Assembly (NCBI GenBank): GCA_003993805.1
Contig: RSEF01000018.1
Location: 3,729,381 to 3,793,380, forward strand
From: Himantopus leucocephalus
Lineage: Eukaryota; Chordata; Aves; Charadriiformes; Recurvirostridae
Length of the DNA: 64,000 nt
Direction of reading: 5' to 3'
The translations under genes and the position numbers were made by a program. A model generated the notes under the pieces. That model did no database searches. It saw only the letters and a program-made list of their open reading frames with translations, and was not told the origin of the DNA. Below are positions 38,961 to 51,580 of the stretch, piece by piece. Numbering within the stretch: the stretch's first letter is position 1; each line of letters begins with the position of its first letter.

Positions 38961-40500
38961 ACTTTTTTTTTCCCCCCCTAATCTAAACTGCTTGTGCGCT
39001 TGTTGCTTTGTGAGTAGTTGTAGGAGATGGACAGAAATAGGCCAAGGGGAAGCGAAATGGAGGTGGCATCTTCTGCATTCCTGGAATGAGCAAGCTATCC
39101 TGGATGGGACAGCAGGAAATATTTTTACACTGGCTGCTGGTGAGCAGACTAAACCATGGGAAGATGCGGTAACTCTCCCTGAAGAGTTACTATCATAGTT
39201 AGTGCTGTGTGTGATAGAACAAGCATACAGAAATGTCCAAGGACAAAAGGAAAATAAAAAAAACCCAAATCAAAAAATGAAACCCACATGCAGAAGCCTT
39301 AATGATCGCATGAGTTGTGGATGAACAGTGCCAGTGTTATCTATGAACCAGCACGAGGTGTGTCCCACTGGCTGGGAGCAGTTGCTGCTGGAGGGACACC
39401 ACTCCCCTGCAAAGCCCATGAGCATCAGCCCTGGGCCTGGCGGGGGGGACACGGACGGGGGACACTTTCTCAAAGGAAAACAGGTTTACCTTGCTCAAGT
39501 CATGCTTGCAGAGAGCTAAGGGTTAAGGATGGAGTAAGAATGTGAAGGAACACGAAGTTGTGGTTATCAATGACAGCTCATGTCTGAAGCCAGAGCTGAG
39601 TGGTAGATTAACATCCCAATTAAAAGCGAAAGTGCAACTTAAAGTCAGGACAGGTCACAGGACTGCACCTTGGCAAGTCCCCCTGCACGCTTCTGTCTTG
39701 TGCAGCTCCTCGTACCCTGTCGCATGCAGTGCTGGGAGCACAGAAAGCGTCTCGGGTTCTTGGAAGGAAAGCACAGAAATGTTGCAGGTGGGAGACACAC
39801 CAAGCTAATAGATTTTGGTAACAGCTTAATTGTCAGTAGCAGAGCACTGGGAACAACAGAACTATATTTCATTCCTCTGCAGCTGATCCTTTCCCACATC
39901 CATGATTCACGCTGGGTAGTGCGATGGCAGGAGCAAGTGTCGACCCTGAAGACCCCTGCTAGTATACAAGGGTAATTACTTTCTGTGTTATTTGACTTAC
40001 GTTTTTGTGGAAGTGATGATTTTTCACCTTTTACAACTTGTGGACTCCTAAACATTTTCAAGTGGGGCTGAGACTCCCAATTAGTGATTTTATAACAGGT
40101 AACAGTAGTGCACATTCCTTCACTATCTCTTGCAGATGCTGTGGAGGGCAGGTCCTCTACCCCTCCCCTCTAAGCACCTTGTCCCCAGCCTGAAGACCAC
40201 TTCTCTAAATTGAAGAATAACGAGCCACACAGCCACTGTGCGGCTTTTGCAATGTGGATGGCTCGCTTTATTTTCCACTTCTGGAAGCACTGGTTGCTAG
40301 CTTCAACTTGGACACAAGAGGGTGGTATTTCCTCAGGAATTTGTCCACCAGGGTGGTGTAGGGTGAACAGGCTTGTAGGGGAAGGTGCTCTAGAGAGAAA
40401 ATAAATTTTGTTTTCTTCTAACTTAGTGGGGTTAGCCTTCCTCCTGCATGACAGTGGTTCAGTGCTGGGGAGTGCCCTGGAGCGGGGTGGACACTAGGAC

Positions 40501-41274
40501 ATGCTGCCTCTGAGCTACCGCTCATCTCTGAGCAGACCTTCTGCCTGGGAAACTGCAGAACTGTTTAATCCGACCACCAGCAATTATTCCAGAGTTTCCT
40601 CACATGACCAAGACCCTTGTGAACGCCCCTTCCCTTATGTATTTTCAGAGATGAAAACTGTTTGCCTGTGTCTGTTGGGTCCCAGTTATACAGCACATAT
40701 ATCTGTCACCTGTGGTGCACAACTGGCTGAATTCCCATTGCTGACTGCGCCACCTTTAAATGCCTGTCAAATGCAGAGCAAAAGAAGCTGTTTCTGCCCC
40801 AGGCGGGGATTACGAGTTCTGATAGTGTATGACAGTGTTGACAGAAGAGCCATCTTCAGGATAAGCACATCCTGTTCCTGCACATCGGATCTTGCTTTCC
40901 CCGAGCCAGTCTCACTTGCAGCGTGCTGGTTTAGGGCTGTAAATCTAAGGGGTCAGGGGGCAGCGATGGCTCTGCTGCTGAACTCCAGCCCATTTGTATC
41001 TCCAACTTGGAGAGAGGACACAGGTCAGTCTAAATATCCCCTGAATTACCGCTTCTTGGGAATGACTTACGCTCAGCTTTGGAGGTGTTTGTTAAATCCT
41101 ATCTGCTGCTACGAAGTATCCAGGAAGGAAATGCCAAACACCACTGCTCCACCACCAACACTGGTGGGCCATCCCGTCACCTCTCCCTGCCTGCTTCCAA
41201 GCCTCATTGCACATCTACTCTGTGCTGGGTCACTGCGGGTGCTTCTTCAAGACTGTTGGTCTGCTTTGGTCTGA
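40501..41274 (+). other. Unexplained 257-codon open frame, probably non-coding
   Basis: An ATG-initiated frame of 257 codons, the longest in the window after the receptor. No signal peptide, membrane segment, domain or repeat was recognised; the predicted protein is Cys-, Ser- and Leu-rich in a way typical of translated non-coding DNA. There is no CpG island or strong start context. It is immediately followed by the mis-joined region at 41319. Most likely a chance frame; a decayed or lineage-specific gene cannot be excluded. Confidence 0.15.
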
Positions 41275-41318
41275 CAGGTTTAGCTCCATGCTTAGATTGA
41301 GACACTTGTTGGTGCAGG

Positions 41319-41827
41319 TGCAGAATATAAGTCTTTTGGAAATAATCGCCAGATGTTCAGTTACAGACAAGCTTTGCCTCCTCTATAGATGAAGACATGA
41401 AAAGGTTGGGTTCCTTAGGAGAAGGTGCCTGACATCAGTGACAGCCATTTGCCTCCAACCATTTTCTGTCCAACGATGTACCCTGACCNTGCAGAATATA
41501 AGTCTTTTGGAAATAATTGCCAGATGTTCAGTTACAGACAAGCTTTGCCTCCTTTATAGATGAACAAATGAAAAGGGTTGGGTTCCTTAGGAGAAGGTGC
41601 CTGACATCAGTGACAGCCATTTGCCTCCAACAATTTTCTGTCCAAAGATGTACCCTGACCCAATCTTTCCTTATAAGCTAAAGGCAGTGAAGGAGTCTGA
41701 GTTGGAAATGTATTTTTGCTGGNATTTGCCTCCAACCATTTTCTGTCCAACGATGTACCCTGACCCAATCTTTCCTTATAAGCTAAAGGCAGTGAAGGAG
41801 TCTGAGTTGGAAATGTATTTTTGCTGG
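41319..41827. repeat. Overlapping triple copy around two single Ns (assembly joins)
   Basis: Segment A (41319-41488) and the first 170 bp of segment B (41490-41722) are near-identical, starting TGCAGAATATAAGTC. The end of B is repeated as segment C (41724-41827), starting ATTTGCCTCCAACC. The Ns at 41489 and 41723 mark both joins. A and C share CCAACGATG where B has CCAAAGATG, so A and C look like one haplotype and B the other. Confidence 0.85.
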
Positions 41828-44800
41828 GTGTCTTTTGTGCCTTTTTAAGGACTCTGTGGTGACTCTATCATGTCTCAGACTCTATGCCATAAGGTGGCCG
41901 TGACTCTGTCCTGTTCAGGGCATTCATTTTGGAGGACAGCAAGTAGGACTGCCAAGGGCCCTTGGTGTGCCCACAGCATTGGTCCCCTCCATGAATAAGG
42001 TTAATGTTAACTCTCACCCAACTCTGTACGCTCTGTCAGTACAGACAGACATGGATTTGGGATTGTGTTCTTGAGTTGCAACTGGGATCCTGTGACTCAC
42101 AGAGGTGTCCTGGACCAGGCAGTCTCTCAACCTCTGGCAGCAGCAGCATGATGAGCCAAATCTCTGAAACGCCAGGCTTTTACAGAGTGCTGGATGCCTC
42201 TCTGGATATGTAATCCCTGCACTTGGAACCTGCACGGGACGATGCAAAGCAAATTACTGCAGACTAAATATATGGTCAGGATGTGTTGGAAGTTGGCAGT
42301 GTAGCTGGCTGAGGTAGCCAGGGAAGGAGGAGAGAATTGGTCAGCTTTCTCTCTTCATGTTGAACTGGAATAAAGCTTGGGATCCTTTAAAAGACTTTAA
42401 CGTGGTCTTGAAAGGGAATAGCTGGAGGAGGTTCAGCTGCAGAAAGCTGGATGAAGGCTGAAGAGCCCGATGTGTCTGGGAATGGTAAGAAGGGATCAGC
42501 AGCCGGCTTTGAGAGAGGAGATGAATTTGGGAGCAGATAATCTTTCACAGCAGTTCAGAACAGGGTTTTGTCACCTCCCTGTGAGTTGGAAGAGATGGAC
42601 TTTTGCTGTGATCTGTTCCATGATCCACAGCTCCTTTTTGATCCTTTGTATGAGTCATGCTACCTGTTGGCTGCAGTTTCTCCGAGGCACCGTTTGTGTC
42701 CTTAAAAGAACACAACCAAAATAAAGGTCTGTTCTCTTGCCTGCTTTACTGTAACTAATTGCTAATGTTGTTACAGTGGAAAGAATGCTACAAAACTGAA
42801 TTAGAGCTTTGTGGTTTAATCGACTTATTTTTATATTTCACCTGGTTTGCTCAGTGAAATTAGAATAGACTTTACACGCTTTTTCTGTTCAGAGTCACTT
42901 TCTGGCCCTTTGCCCAGACCAGAAGAGCCCCAAGCTCTCCAGTACTGAATGCTGATTAGAAGTGGGGCCAAACTCTACCATAAAGCACTCTGAATAAGGA
43001 GACAGCCGTAATGATGACTGACCTTTGCTTTTATTCTCATACAAACTGGAAAATCCAACCTGATGGTGCTCGAAAATCTTAATCTTTTGTCACTGAGTAG
43101 TGCTTGTTGTTTTGAGTTGTGATAAAAAGGGAATTCAAGAATTCTTGTTAGTATTGTGAAGGCAAATACCCCCCTGAACATCTTGGTTCTGCGGCATTTA
43201 AGAGGAGCGTGACATGTCGGATGGGGTCTAAAGGTTGAAATGGCCTCTTCAGCTGAGCATCCTGCCTGTGGGCAGTGCACCACCAAAACAGCTGCTCCAT
43301 GAGTCACACCGCTTGTACTTGTCTGTTGTGGTTTAGGCCAAATTGGGTTTTTTGTGTTAAGTGAAGAAAGAGTGTTTCAGCTCAGAGCTTGTTCGTGAAA
43401 GAAACCTGTGTTTGATCACTTTTGTCCTCACCCTGCAGGTAGAGAGTTATGTCAATAGATCTTATTTTAGGGCTTCAAAGGTAACATGCAGCGTTTAGAG
43501 TGCTGCTCAGGCTGCCTAATAAATTTCCTGTAAAGATTACTTTGCTAGGCATTCATCCATCCTGGGAAAAGGCGTGGGGGACCCCCCACCCGCTCACATC
43601 CAGACCATCCATGGGCACAGCCACTTCTCTGATAAGCATTTCGCAGAAGGAGAGAGCCGATGGGTCAATCACCCCCTACCTAGTGCAGCAAGGATGGGAC
43701 AGCAGCTGTGTACGCTCAACAGACAAACTTCAGTGATAGGCTTAAAATACCATGGGATCAGCTGCTATAAATCACCTCTTCTAATGTCACGAGAGCTGTG
43801 CATGTTTCTATCACCTGAAGCTCAAGTTCTGTATTTATTTGAAAAGTTCCCCAAGGTGACCCTGCTCTGGCTCTGCTGTCAGCTGACCGAGATTTGTTTC
43901 TCAGGAGACTGTGCTATGTCGAAATCAGAAGGCACACATGCTTCCTTCTGCTGGGGTTTGAGGGCACTGCCACCTCCTGTGTCATCAGCTCTTCTGAAGC
44001 CTTCCCTGTGCCTTTGTGGAGATGCAGATGGGACCTGGGGCGTATGCTGGTTAGCTGCTAGTGGTTTGTACTGTGCTGGGAGGCACATGGCTCAGCAAAC
44101 AGGCAACCTGGAGCAGGCTGGGTCAAGCGTGCTGTAGGTGAGGTGGTAATAGCACAGAGATTGCAATGTTCCCTACGTTACAGCTTTCACTAGGCTATCA
44201 GTTGGTTTATAGCTCTGTGTGTCTGCTTGCTGGAACGTATTGAGTAACTAGTTATAAATGATAGTCTTTGCTGTTGTTGGCATTTCTGGTGTCGAAATGT
44301 TATGCTAGTGCTATTACTTTGCACATGTTGATGCATGTTTGTGTATACATAGTTTGGTCTCCCTCATACACATAAGTTAAATTTCTGAAGGAGGGACACC
44401 TCCTGTGTGTAAATATACAGTGTGTTTAAAATGAATGTGTTTTTACAAGGTTATTTCCTTTTCATAAGCGAACAGGACCATACTTGTAGCCATAAATAAT
44501 TCTACACCTTACTTTCTTGTTTGCAATCGCCCTGTGTAGGACAGAAATATTAAATATGTATCAGGTGTTATCCCCCTAAATGGCTAAGGGGTCAACAAGA
44601 AGGCTGCAAAACCACTGAAAAATAAAATGCTCTGTTCCTATGATTTACAAAATTTAATTCTGCCTACCAAGAAAGGGGGCAGCCATGGGACTGAGTACCC
44701 GGAGGACAATTCAGAGCTGGAAAAAGCCTAAGAGTTCTCCCAGGATAAAGGACACGCAATGTGAAAGCTGCAGCTTCCAGCAATTCTTAACTGGCCACAT

Positions 44801-46359
44801 AAAGCTGCTAAATAACAAAAGTCCCCCTTGCCCTCGGTGTGTCTAGGTACTGTACCACAATAAAGCAATTCCAGCTTCAGCCAACAGTTTGGGATGTACA
44901 ATAGATAGTTTACTAATTTCTTTGCTGTTTCAGCTGCCAGCGATGGAGCAAATCAAGAAAACCAGGAGGGCAGGAGGAAGGGGATTAAGATCTTAGACTC
45001 GCCAGTCCCCCCTGGGTTCTGTTCCTGTGGGCAAGTGCTGATGAGCGTTCCCCACTTAGTTTCTTCACTGATTAAACTAAGAAACCAAACCAAAGGACAC
45101 AGGAGAAAAGGGTTAAAGGATTAGGAGATGGTCTTTGAACTGCCATGTGGCAAGGTAATGAGGCATGAATTATTAAAATGATTTCAATTATAACTGGCAG
45201 CCACACGCACCGCTTTTGCATTGGCTTTCTTCCTCTCTGAAAAAGACAGGTTTGCAAGCGCTCATGGTTTCTTGGAAGAGATATGCTCTTCCAGAAATGT
45301 TAGTTGTATAAACGGTGTAATTTGTCATTGGCCAAGCTGCTTTTGTGGTTAGGTAAGTCGACGTGTCAATGAAATGGGCATGGCTCATCAGCAAGACAAA
45401 TGTGCTGCCTGAAAACCTATAGGGATAGGTTACTGCCGTATTGCTGGAAGGACATGGGTATTAGCGGCCTCTCATACTTGTATCGGAGGCACTGGTCATA
45501 TGCTGCTGGTCATAATTATTAAAAAAACATACTTTGGCTTTAATGGAAGAAGCAGTATGTTCATACCACGTATTCTTTTGCTTGTGCATAGCTTGAAAGC
45601 AGTGGCTTGAGAGTTACTGTGTTCAGATATTTGTAGACAGGGATCAGACTCATTTATGTGTAACCTCTGTAAGACAAACATCACACTGCTAGCTGTCTTC
45701 CCTGTATTTCTTTGTGATCTAAATGCCTATAGAAATGGAAGTATCGGGAATAGCTCCATCTGGTGACTGCTAAAAACTTTGCACAAAAGCCTGTATTTTA
45801 GGTCAGAAAGAACACCCTTGGGTCTGACTGCTTGGGAAAACTCGCGTGGCCCCACAGCCCAGGGAGCACACGTAAGACTTGCAGTGTTTGCTGCAGAAGG
45901 TGTCTGGTGAGATGTTCTGGGGAGATCAGAATTCGACGAAAGTTTCAGAAAGAATGACTTACCTAGCATGATTATTGAAGTTTTATTTTTTTACTGCTTA
46001 TGAATTAAGGAGGAGAAAGGAGAACTGAGTCCGTCTGGGCTCAGATCACTGAGTAAATACTGAAATGTGAGGTATCCTGAAACTGCATTTGAGCACTGTA
46101 GTTAGGCTGTTCCTTTCCACTACTTTTCTCCACACCAAGAAAGTGTTCATCCTCAGAATTCAGATGTACTCCCTTCAGAAATGTGATGGCCAAAGGCCGT
46201 TGCCAGGTGAATGCATCTCTAGTGACTTTCTGTACTTTTTATCTTAATAGGGGAAGAAAAGCAAAGGCAAAAAAGTAACATTTGTAGTTGACTTCAATAC
46301 ACACAGAATGACCTCATCGGAAAAGGAACAGTGTACAGTACTGGCTGCAAAGTTAAATA
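41828..46359. other. Intergenic tract, no gene recognised
   Basis: Only short chance frames and one MIR-like relic (44990-45080). The frame at 43574-44137 (187 codons) has no recognisable domain. Confidence 0.5.
44990..45080 (+). mobile_element. MIR-like SINE relic
   Basis: In order: CCTGGGTTCTGTTCCTG, GTGGGCAAGTGCTGATGAGC and CTTAGTTTCTTCACTGATTA. These match the MIR core order (cctgggttcgaatcc, gggcaagtcactt, tcagtttcctcatctgta) with many substitutions. Confidence 0.45.
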
Positions 46360-47480
46360 GATGAAAACTCTCGCCCCGCTGCGGACAGTGACCGTAGTGT
46401 CTAGCAGGGATGGTGTTCGTGCATCCGTCCGCAAGGCAGCGTCTGCTCTACGGGCCAGCCACGAGAGGGCAAGGCAGGAACAAAAACCTGAGCGAAAATT
46501 AATCCGTCAGGCAGGGAAACAATTGCATGAAGGCAGCTGCTGAGCCAGACTGGCGGGCCTGGGAGGAGAGCGGGGCCGGGGCCAGGCTGGGAGCTCGCTG
46601 GGCGAGCAATGAATGAGCGACCTCCGCGGGGTCCGGCTGGTGCCATTGTTCGCAGTCACGGCAGGCAGCGCTCGGCCCTGCTCCGCTCGGAAATATGAGT
46701 TATTAAAACGCAACAACAGCAGGAAGGCTTTTGCACTAGGGCTCATACAATATCCCTTTTATAGTTCCTGGTTTTTCCTTCTCCTTGGAGCAGAGCTGTT
46801 TTCCTTTGAGATGAGGGTTTGTTCGTGCCGCGACCCTGCCAGCAGGTCACCGTTTCTCCAGCTACTCTGCAGAGTTTCCCTTTGCAGGCCGTGTGGAAAC
46901 AGGGGCCAGATCCCCCCTGGGGTTTCTGGATGACAACCGTCTTTTTCCGATTTGTTCGGTGCAGCCTCATCTCGGGAGCAGGCGGGAGGCGCGGGGGGGA
47001 TGAGGAGGGAGAAAGCATTCCTTGCTGCTACATTCACATAGTTCCTGGCACCAGCCAGCTCAGCAAGCTCCTCCTGAAACCGCTCCAGACTCTGAAATCA
47101 TTTCTATTAGGAAACCATTCATGCTCTAGCTAGAGCCCTAGCTGACTCTTTAAAGCCCCGAGAAACACTGACAGCGGTCAGGAGCCTCTGATGCTGCCTG
47201 GTTTGTTTTGGCAGTGCTGAGGGTCGGGGCTGCAACGAGACCCGAGCGCTCTGGTGTTCTCGGGCGGTAGTTTCCCAATGCAATTTTGCCCTTCCTGCCA
47301 GATGGTAGAGAACGGCAATCAAACTCCAGCTCTGTGTTCTTAGTTGCCCTCAATGCTGTCCTTGTCCCTTTCTCAGCAAGAAGAAAGGCAGCTTTGCGCA
47401 GCGCGACTGCGTTGACTCGCTTTATCGCTGGGGCTGCCGTTCCAGGAACTGCCTGCAAAGTGCGAGCGTTGGCGCTAAAA
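46360..47480. other. Extended CpG-enriched region upstream of septin-9-like exon
   Basis: CpG clusters at about 46365-46460, 46550-46700 (AGCGGGGCCGGGGCC, CTCCGCGGGGTCCGG) and 47150-47475 (TTTGCGCAGCGCGACTGCG). The region lies about 8-9 kb upstream of the septin-9-like exon on the same strand side. It could be a distal promoter or enhancer, but no exon was recognised. Confidence 0.35.
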
Positions 47481-47864
47481 AGTTGCTGCAGTTTGTAAAG
47501 CTTATGAAATGTTCAAGAAATGCGTAAAGTGAAAATACATGTTCAGGCTCTGAGGTGTGGGACTGTCCCTTGTGGGGACTTGGAGGATCCAGGCAGTGTA
47601 AGCCTCGTGCTCATGCTGGCCAGGACACACGCTCCCTCCGCTCTCCCTCCCAAGCCTGTTTCTAAGTCCCTCTTTGAGGTGGGTACGTTAGCCCGATCAT
47701 GCCGTTACCTGCTGAACTGCAGCAGGCTTGTTCCAGTGTTTAAATTACCTCTTTGCTTGTCTCTCTCAAGTGATGATTCATTTTGATTGATCAGCTTTGA
47801 GCTGGGTGTGAAGGCAGCCCTGGCGGTTTCATTACTGGCACTGCTGAGCTTTGGATGAAGCTGA

Positions 47865-47888
47865 TTTTTTTTTTTTATTTTTTTTTTT
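47865..47888. repeat. Poly-T run with one interruption
   Basis: 12 T, one A, then 11 T. Confidence 0.9.
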
Positions 47889-48369
47889 ACCTTTTAAAGC
47901 CACTGCCTGTTGCAGCTCCCCTGCCTGTTAGATTTGCTCCTTTTGCTCTCAATGGGAAAATCCCCTGGGCCTTTCTGGAGCTTTCCGAAGATATTTGTAC
48001 CTACTAATTCAGAAATTTTGGACTTCTAGGCGTAGGGCTTGTTCATGTATGCGTATCGGTTTTGAGGGGCTGGTCTGTCCGCTGCCCTGAGTCTTGTGCA
48101 GGTATGCTCGTTGCTGCTGGTTGACGGCAAAATCATCCTTTGAAATTCTGGAGTAAATGATATAGATGGAGGATAAAGACCAATGAGGAAAGAAGCTGTG
48201 CCAGTGTAAGAAAAGAGAAAATAACAGTGGAATTATGTCCTTAGCAAGCAAGGCAGAGACATAAGTGCTGGCTAACGCTGGGCAACAGTATATCACAGAT
48301 AAACCTGCATCAGTTTCCAGGAATACTGAGAGTTATATATATAATAATAGTCCAGGGCTATAACTCTAG

Positions 48370-48455
48370 ATCTGGGTTAAACCAGCTGCTTTCTGTAGCC
48401 CTTTTGTGTCTCAGTTTCCCCACCTGTAAAGTTGGATAATGGTAATTTCCTCCCA
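48370..48455 (+). mobile_element. MIR-like SINE relic
   Basis: GTGTCTCAGTTTCCCCACCT then GTAAAGTTGGATAATGGTAA closely resembles the MIR 3' portion (cctcagtttcctcatctgtaaaatggggataataa). This is the best MIR match in the window. Confidence 0.55.
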
Positions 48456-49891
48456 GAAGGGCTGCCAGTGCTGGCTGGAAGCTGCACTGTGTTATAGCAT
48501 TAAGGAAACAGTGGCTATTATTAATCGCTTCTTATATTTTTTCAACGTTCTGCATAAATAATTTTTGTTTGTTTTGGTTTTTAAAACTTGGAATTGATGG
48601 CTGGACCAAATTATAGCTGGAAGCTGAGAAGTATAAGAAAAGACATCCAAAATGCTGCTCAGTTTGCTCTGCATAGGACAGAACTGCTGAGGCTGCAACA
48701 CTTGCGGCTCTTGAGCCGGGTGCCAGCATACAGAATTCCCTCCTTATAGCTTTTCCATTTCACATGCCAAGTATCCAGCTCTTCAGTCTGTTATAAATCT
48801 TCCCTAATTCTGTAATTGCTTTGGTAGTGATTATAGGCAGACTCTTGTTGATCCTTCTGTGGTTTTCCTTTATGCACATTTTCTGTGGGCTCTTTTATTG
48901 TTGTTGATTCTTTTTTCCAGTTCCTTGCTCCCCTTTTCCAGTTCTAACAGGCCCCGTGGCTCCAGTCCAGTGTCTTCCCTCCGAACGACAAGCAGAGCCC
49001 CCTCTGCATCTGGGTCTGCCTTTCCATTAAGAGCCGTCAGGGGGAAGGGGCACCTTGTGCCTCTTACGTGCTTGCAAACATGTAAGTTCATGCATTTAAG
49101 AATATGCTCTGAATCACGCTTGCAGGACTGGGAGTTGCATTCAGGGATGGATTTAGAAATCACGGACGGCAGACAGTTACGTGTAGCTTTAACACAATTG
49201 TACCGTTCCCTAAGGACCCATGGATGTCTCTAAACACAAACAGTTAAAACAGCAGCAGAACGATCATGCCTGGCTGCTTGCTTGGCACACGCTCGGGTCT
49301 GCAGCCAAATTGGTTGCTACTGCCGAGGAGGGGTCGGAACAGGGGGTGTGCGGTCCCTCTCCCCGGCAGCAGTTTAGTCCCACGCTTTCTGTGCCTCCCT
49401 CCAGTGCAGCAGGACCAGTGAGCCTGGCTTTTCGGCGCTCCAGCGCTCTGCCTCTGTTCCATGTTTTCTCCCTCCCCGGGGATGTATGTTCACTTCTCTA
49501 AACTGCACTGGTGAGACTCTGCCTGATAATGCAGCTCGACCGAGGGCAGGCACCGGGGTAAGCCCCTGCCCTGCGTTACGTGTGATGCTTGGGTAAAACA
49601 AAGTGATGTTCTCACTTGCTGGCAAGTGAGATCCAGATCTCTTCTGTATCACCTTGGAAGGACATGATTGATGCAAAGCTATGGTTGTTGCTTCATTCCT
49701 GTAGTTTCAACTAAAACTCAGCCCATAAAAGCTGTAAAACAGGGTTGTATATTTGTGAAAAATGGATTAAGCTTTGAGGGGTTTGAGAGTTTGACTTTGA
49801 CCTGTTTTTGTTTTTCAAACTTGCAGCTAGTTTCAGAAGTGCTCAGCTGGCATTTCTGAAAGCAGCCCAAGGATTTTACAATGATTCTTAA

Positions 49892-49906
49892 GGGGGGGGG
49901 GGCGGC
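49892..49906. repeat. G-run followed by (GGC)n
   Basis: Eleven G in a row followed by CGGCGGC. Capable of forming a G-rich secondary structure. Confidence 0.85.
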
Positions 49907-51524
49907 GGCATTCATGTGGGTCAGCTCATGAAGCACCTTGAAGAGTTTTGTTTTCAGAGACTGGGGCTATTCGAAATGGAAAACGCTTACGACCTTTCAT
50001 TCAGACTTCCCTTACATTCAGGGATTTTCCTTCTATTGAATGGGCATTGACTACTGCTATTAGTTTTTGTTTATTGTCTGTTGACACACTCTTCAACTTT
50101 AATTTCAGGTTGAAATTCCCTTCCCTAACCGTGGGAGAGGCTGTTCTATGAAAACGGCCATCTGATGTACCCTGTGGCTGAGCAGATGTTATCTTGTTTG
50201 GTAATGAAATTCTGCCTTGTGTAATTGGCCATTCTTCCTGGTTCCTCGTAATTAAGGCAAGAGAAGAGAACAAAACCTGCTGATTTGATATGAGTAATTG
50301 CTTCATTAAGTTATTTGCTTCCTCACCATAACCATCAGCCCAAAGAAGAGAACAGCCTGACCATCAGACCATATATGACGATAGTGTAATGCTGTGAGTC
50401 TTTGGTGCTTCACTGTCAGATGGACTCACAGGGAAAGGAGTTAGGAAACACACTGCTAAATTATTTACCTCTTAACCATATGCACTTAAGACTGCAGAGA
50501 GAGTCTGGCTGTTGCTAGCTGTGCTGTGTCCGAACCCAGTGAATCTGTCCCTGGAAAAAGCAGAGGGCTAATGTATGAGGCTTTAGACGAACACAGCTGC
50601 TTTGCCTCCTGCATCTGAGCGTTGTGAATTGACGCTGAGAGGCTGAACATCTGTGTCATCCTACTGTGGAGCAGGGAAGCTGAGAGCTGCATTAAATCCT
50701 GGCCACTGGCAAGAAGAAAGTGGCTCAGAACTGGAGTATGGCAAGTCTTAGCTGTGGGGATGGTGTATTTGCTTGCTGTTTTTTGCGTTTAGTCTTCCTG
50801 GGTTTGGCAAGCAGGTTTGCACGTGCATTTGGGTACACAAGGACTCGGTGATGAACACCCTGTCCCTGGGGACACTGGGGACAGGTAAATGGGCCTTATT
50901 CACTTGTTCAGGTACATGGATTTAACTGAGACCTCAGCCATAATTTAAAGTAGGAGATTTGCCGTCTGTGCGGACCTGAGCTCCTCGTGCACATCTGACT
51001 GCCCCACCGCCATGATTCAGTGGTCTTGTGGTTTGTGAATAACAGGTCACCCCAAATGCATCTCATAAACCTATCCCTTCTTTCCTCATTGCAAGCTTGG
51101 GAGCCAGGCTGCTGCATCGGAGCAGCCACGGGGTTTATACGTGACTATTGCTGAGGTCAGGGCTTGGAGGCTCCTTGGTTGTGAATTCTGCTGAATTATC
51201 CCCAAGTGCTGCGGGAAGCTGTTCTAGGTCACTGCCGACCAGTCCTCCGGAACTCTGCATGCCGTTCTCTGCGAAGCCTGTATTATCCAGGAATGGTATC
51301 AGAAACTTTGATCATCAAACTGATTTCCATCTCCCTCTCCAAGACCTGGGCAGGTATGTTTTTGTAAGGCAGACTCCACCGAGCTCGGAGCTGGCGGCCC
51401 CACTGTTCCTGCAGCTGTAAAGTTTGGTAGTAACAAGTTAGCTCTGAGTTTCAATCCCAGTTTGGGCAAGCCTTTCTCAGAGCCATTAAAAATAAAAAAT
51501 CTGGTTTTACTTTTTTTTTTGGTA

Positions 51525-51580
51525 ACTAAATGAGGATAATGATGAACTGAAGTAACCAGGGCATTGTAAGGATTAACTGT
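51525..51580 (+). mobile_element. MIR-like SINE relic (3' tail)
   Basis: AAATGAGGATAATGATGAAC and GGCATTGTAAGGATTAA resemble the MIR tail (aaatggggataataa ... gttgtgaggattaa). Confidence 0.45.

Noticed and set aside
39430..39470. Possible G-quadruplex (G-tracts around GCGGGGGGGACACGGACGGGGG)
   Set aside because: One loop is 8 nt and G-tract spacing is irregular; too weak to list as a feature.
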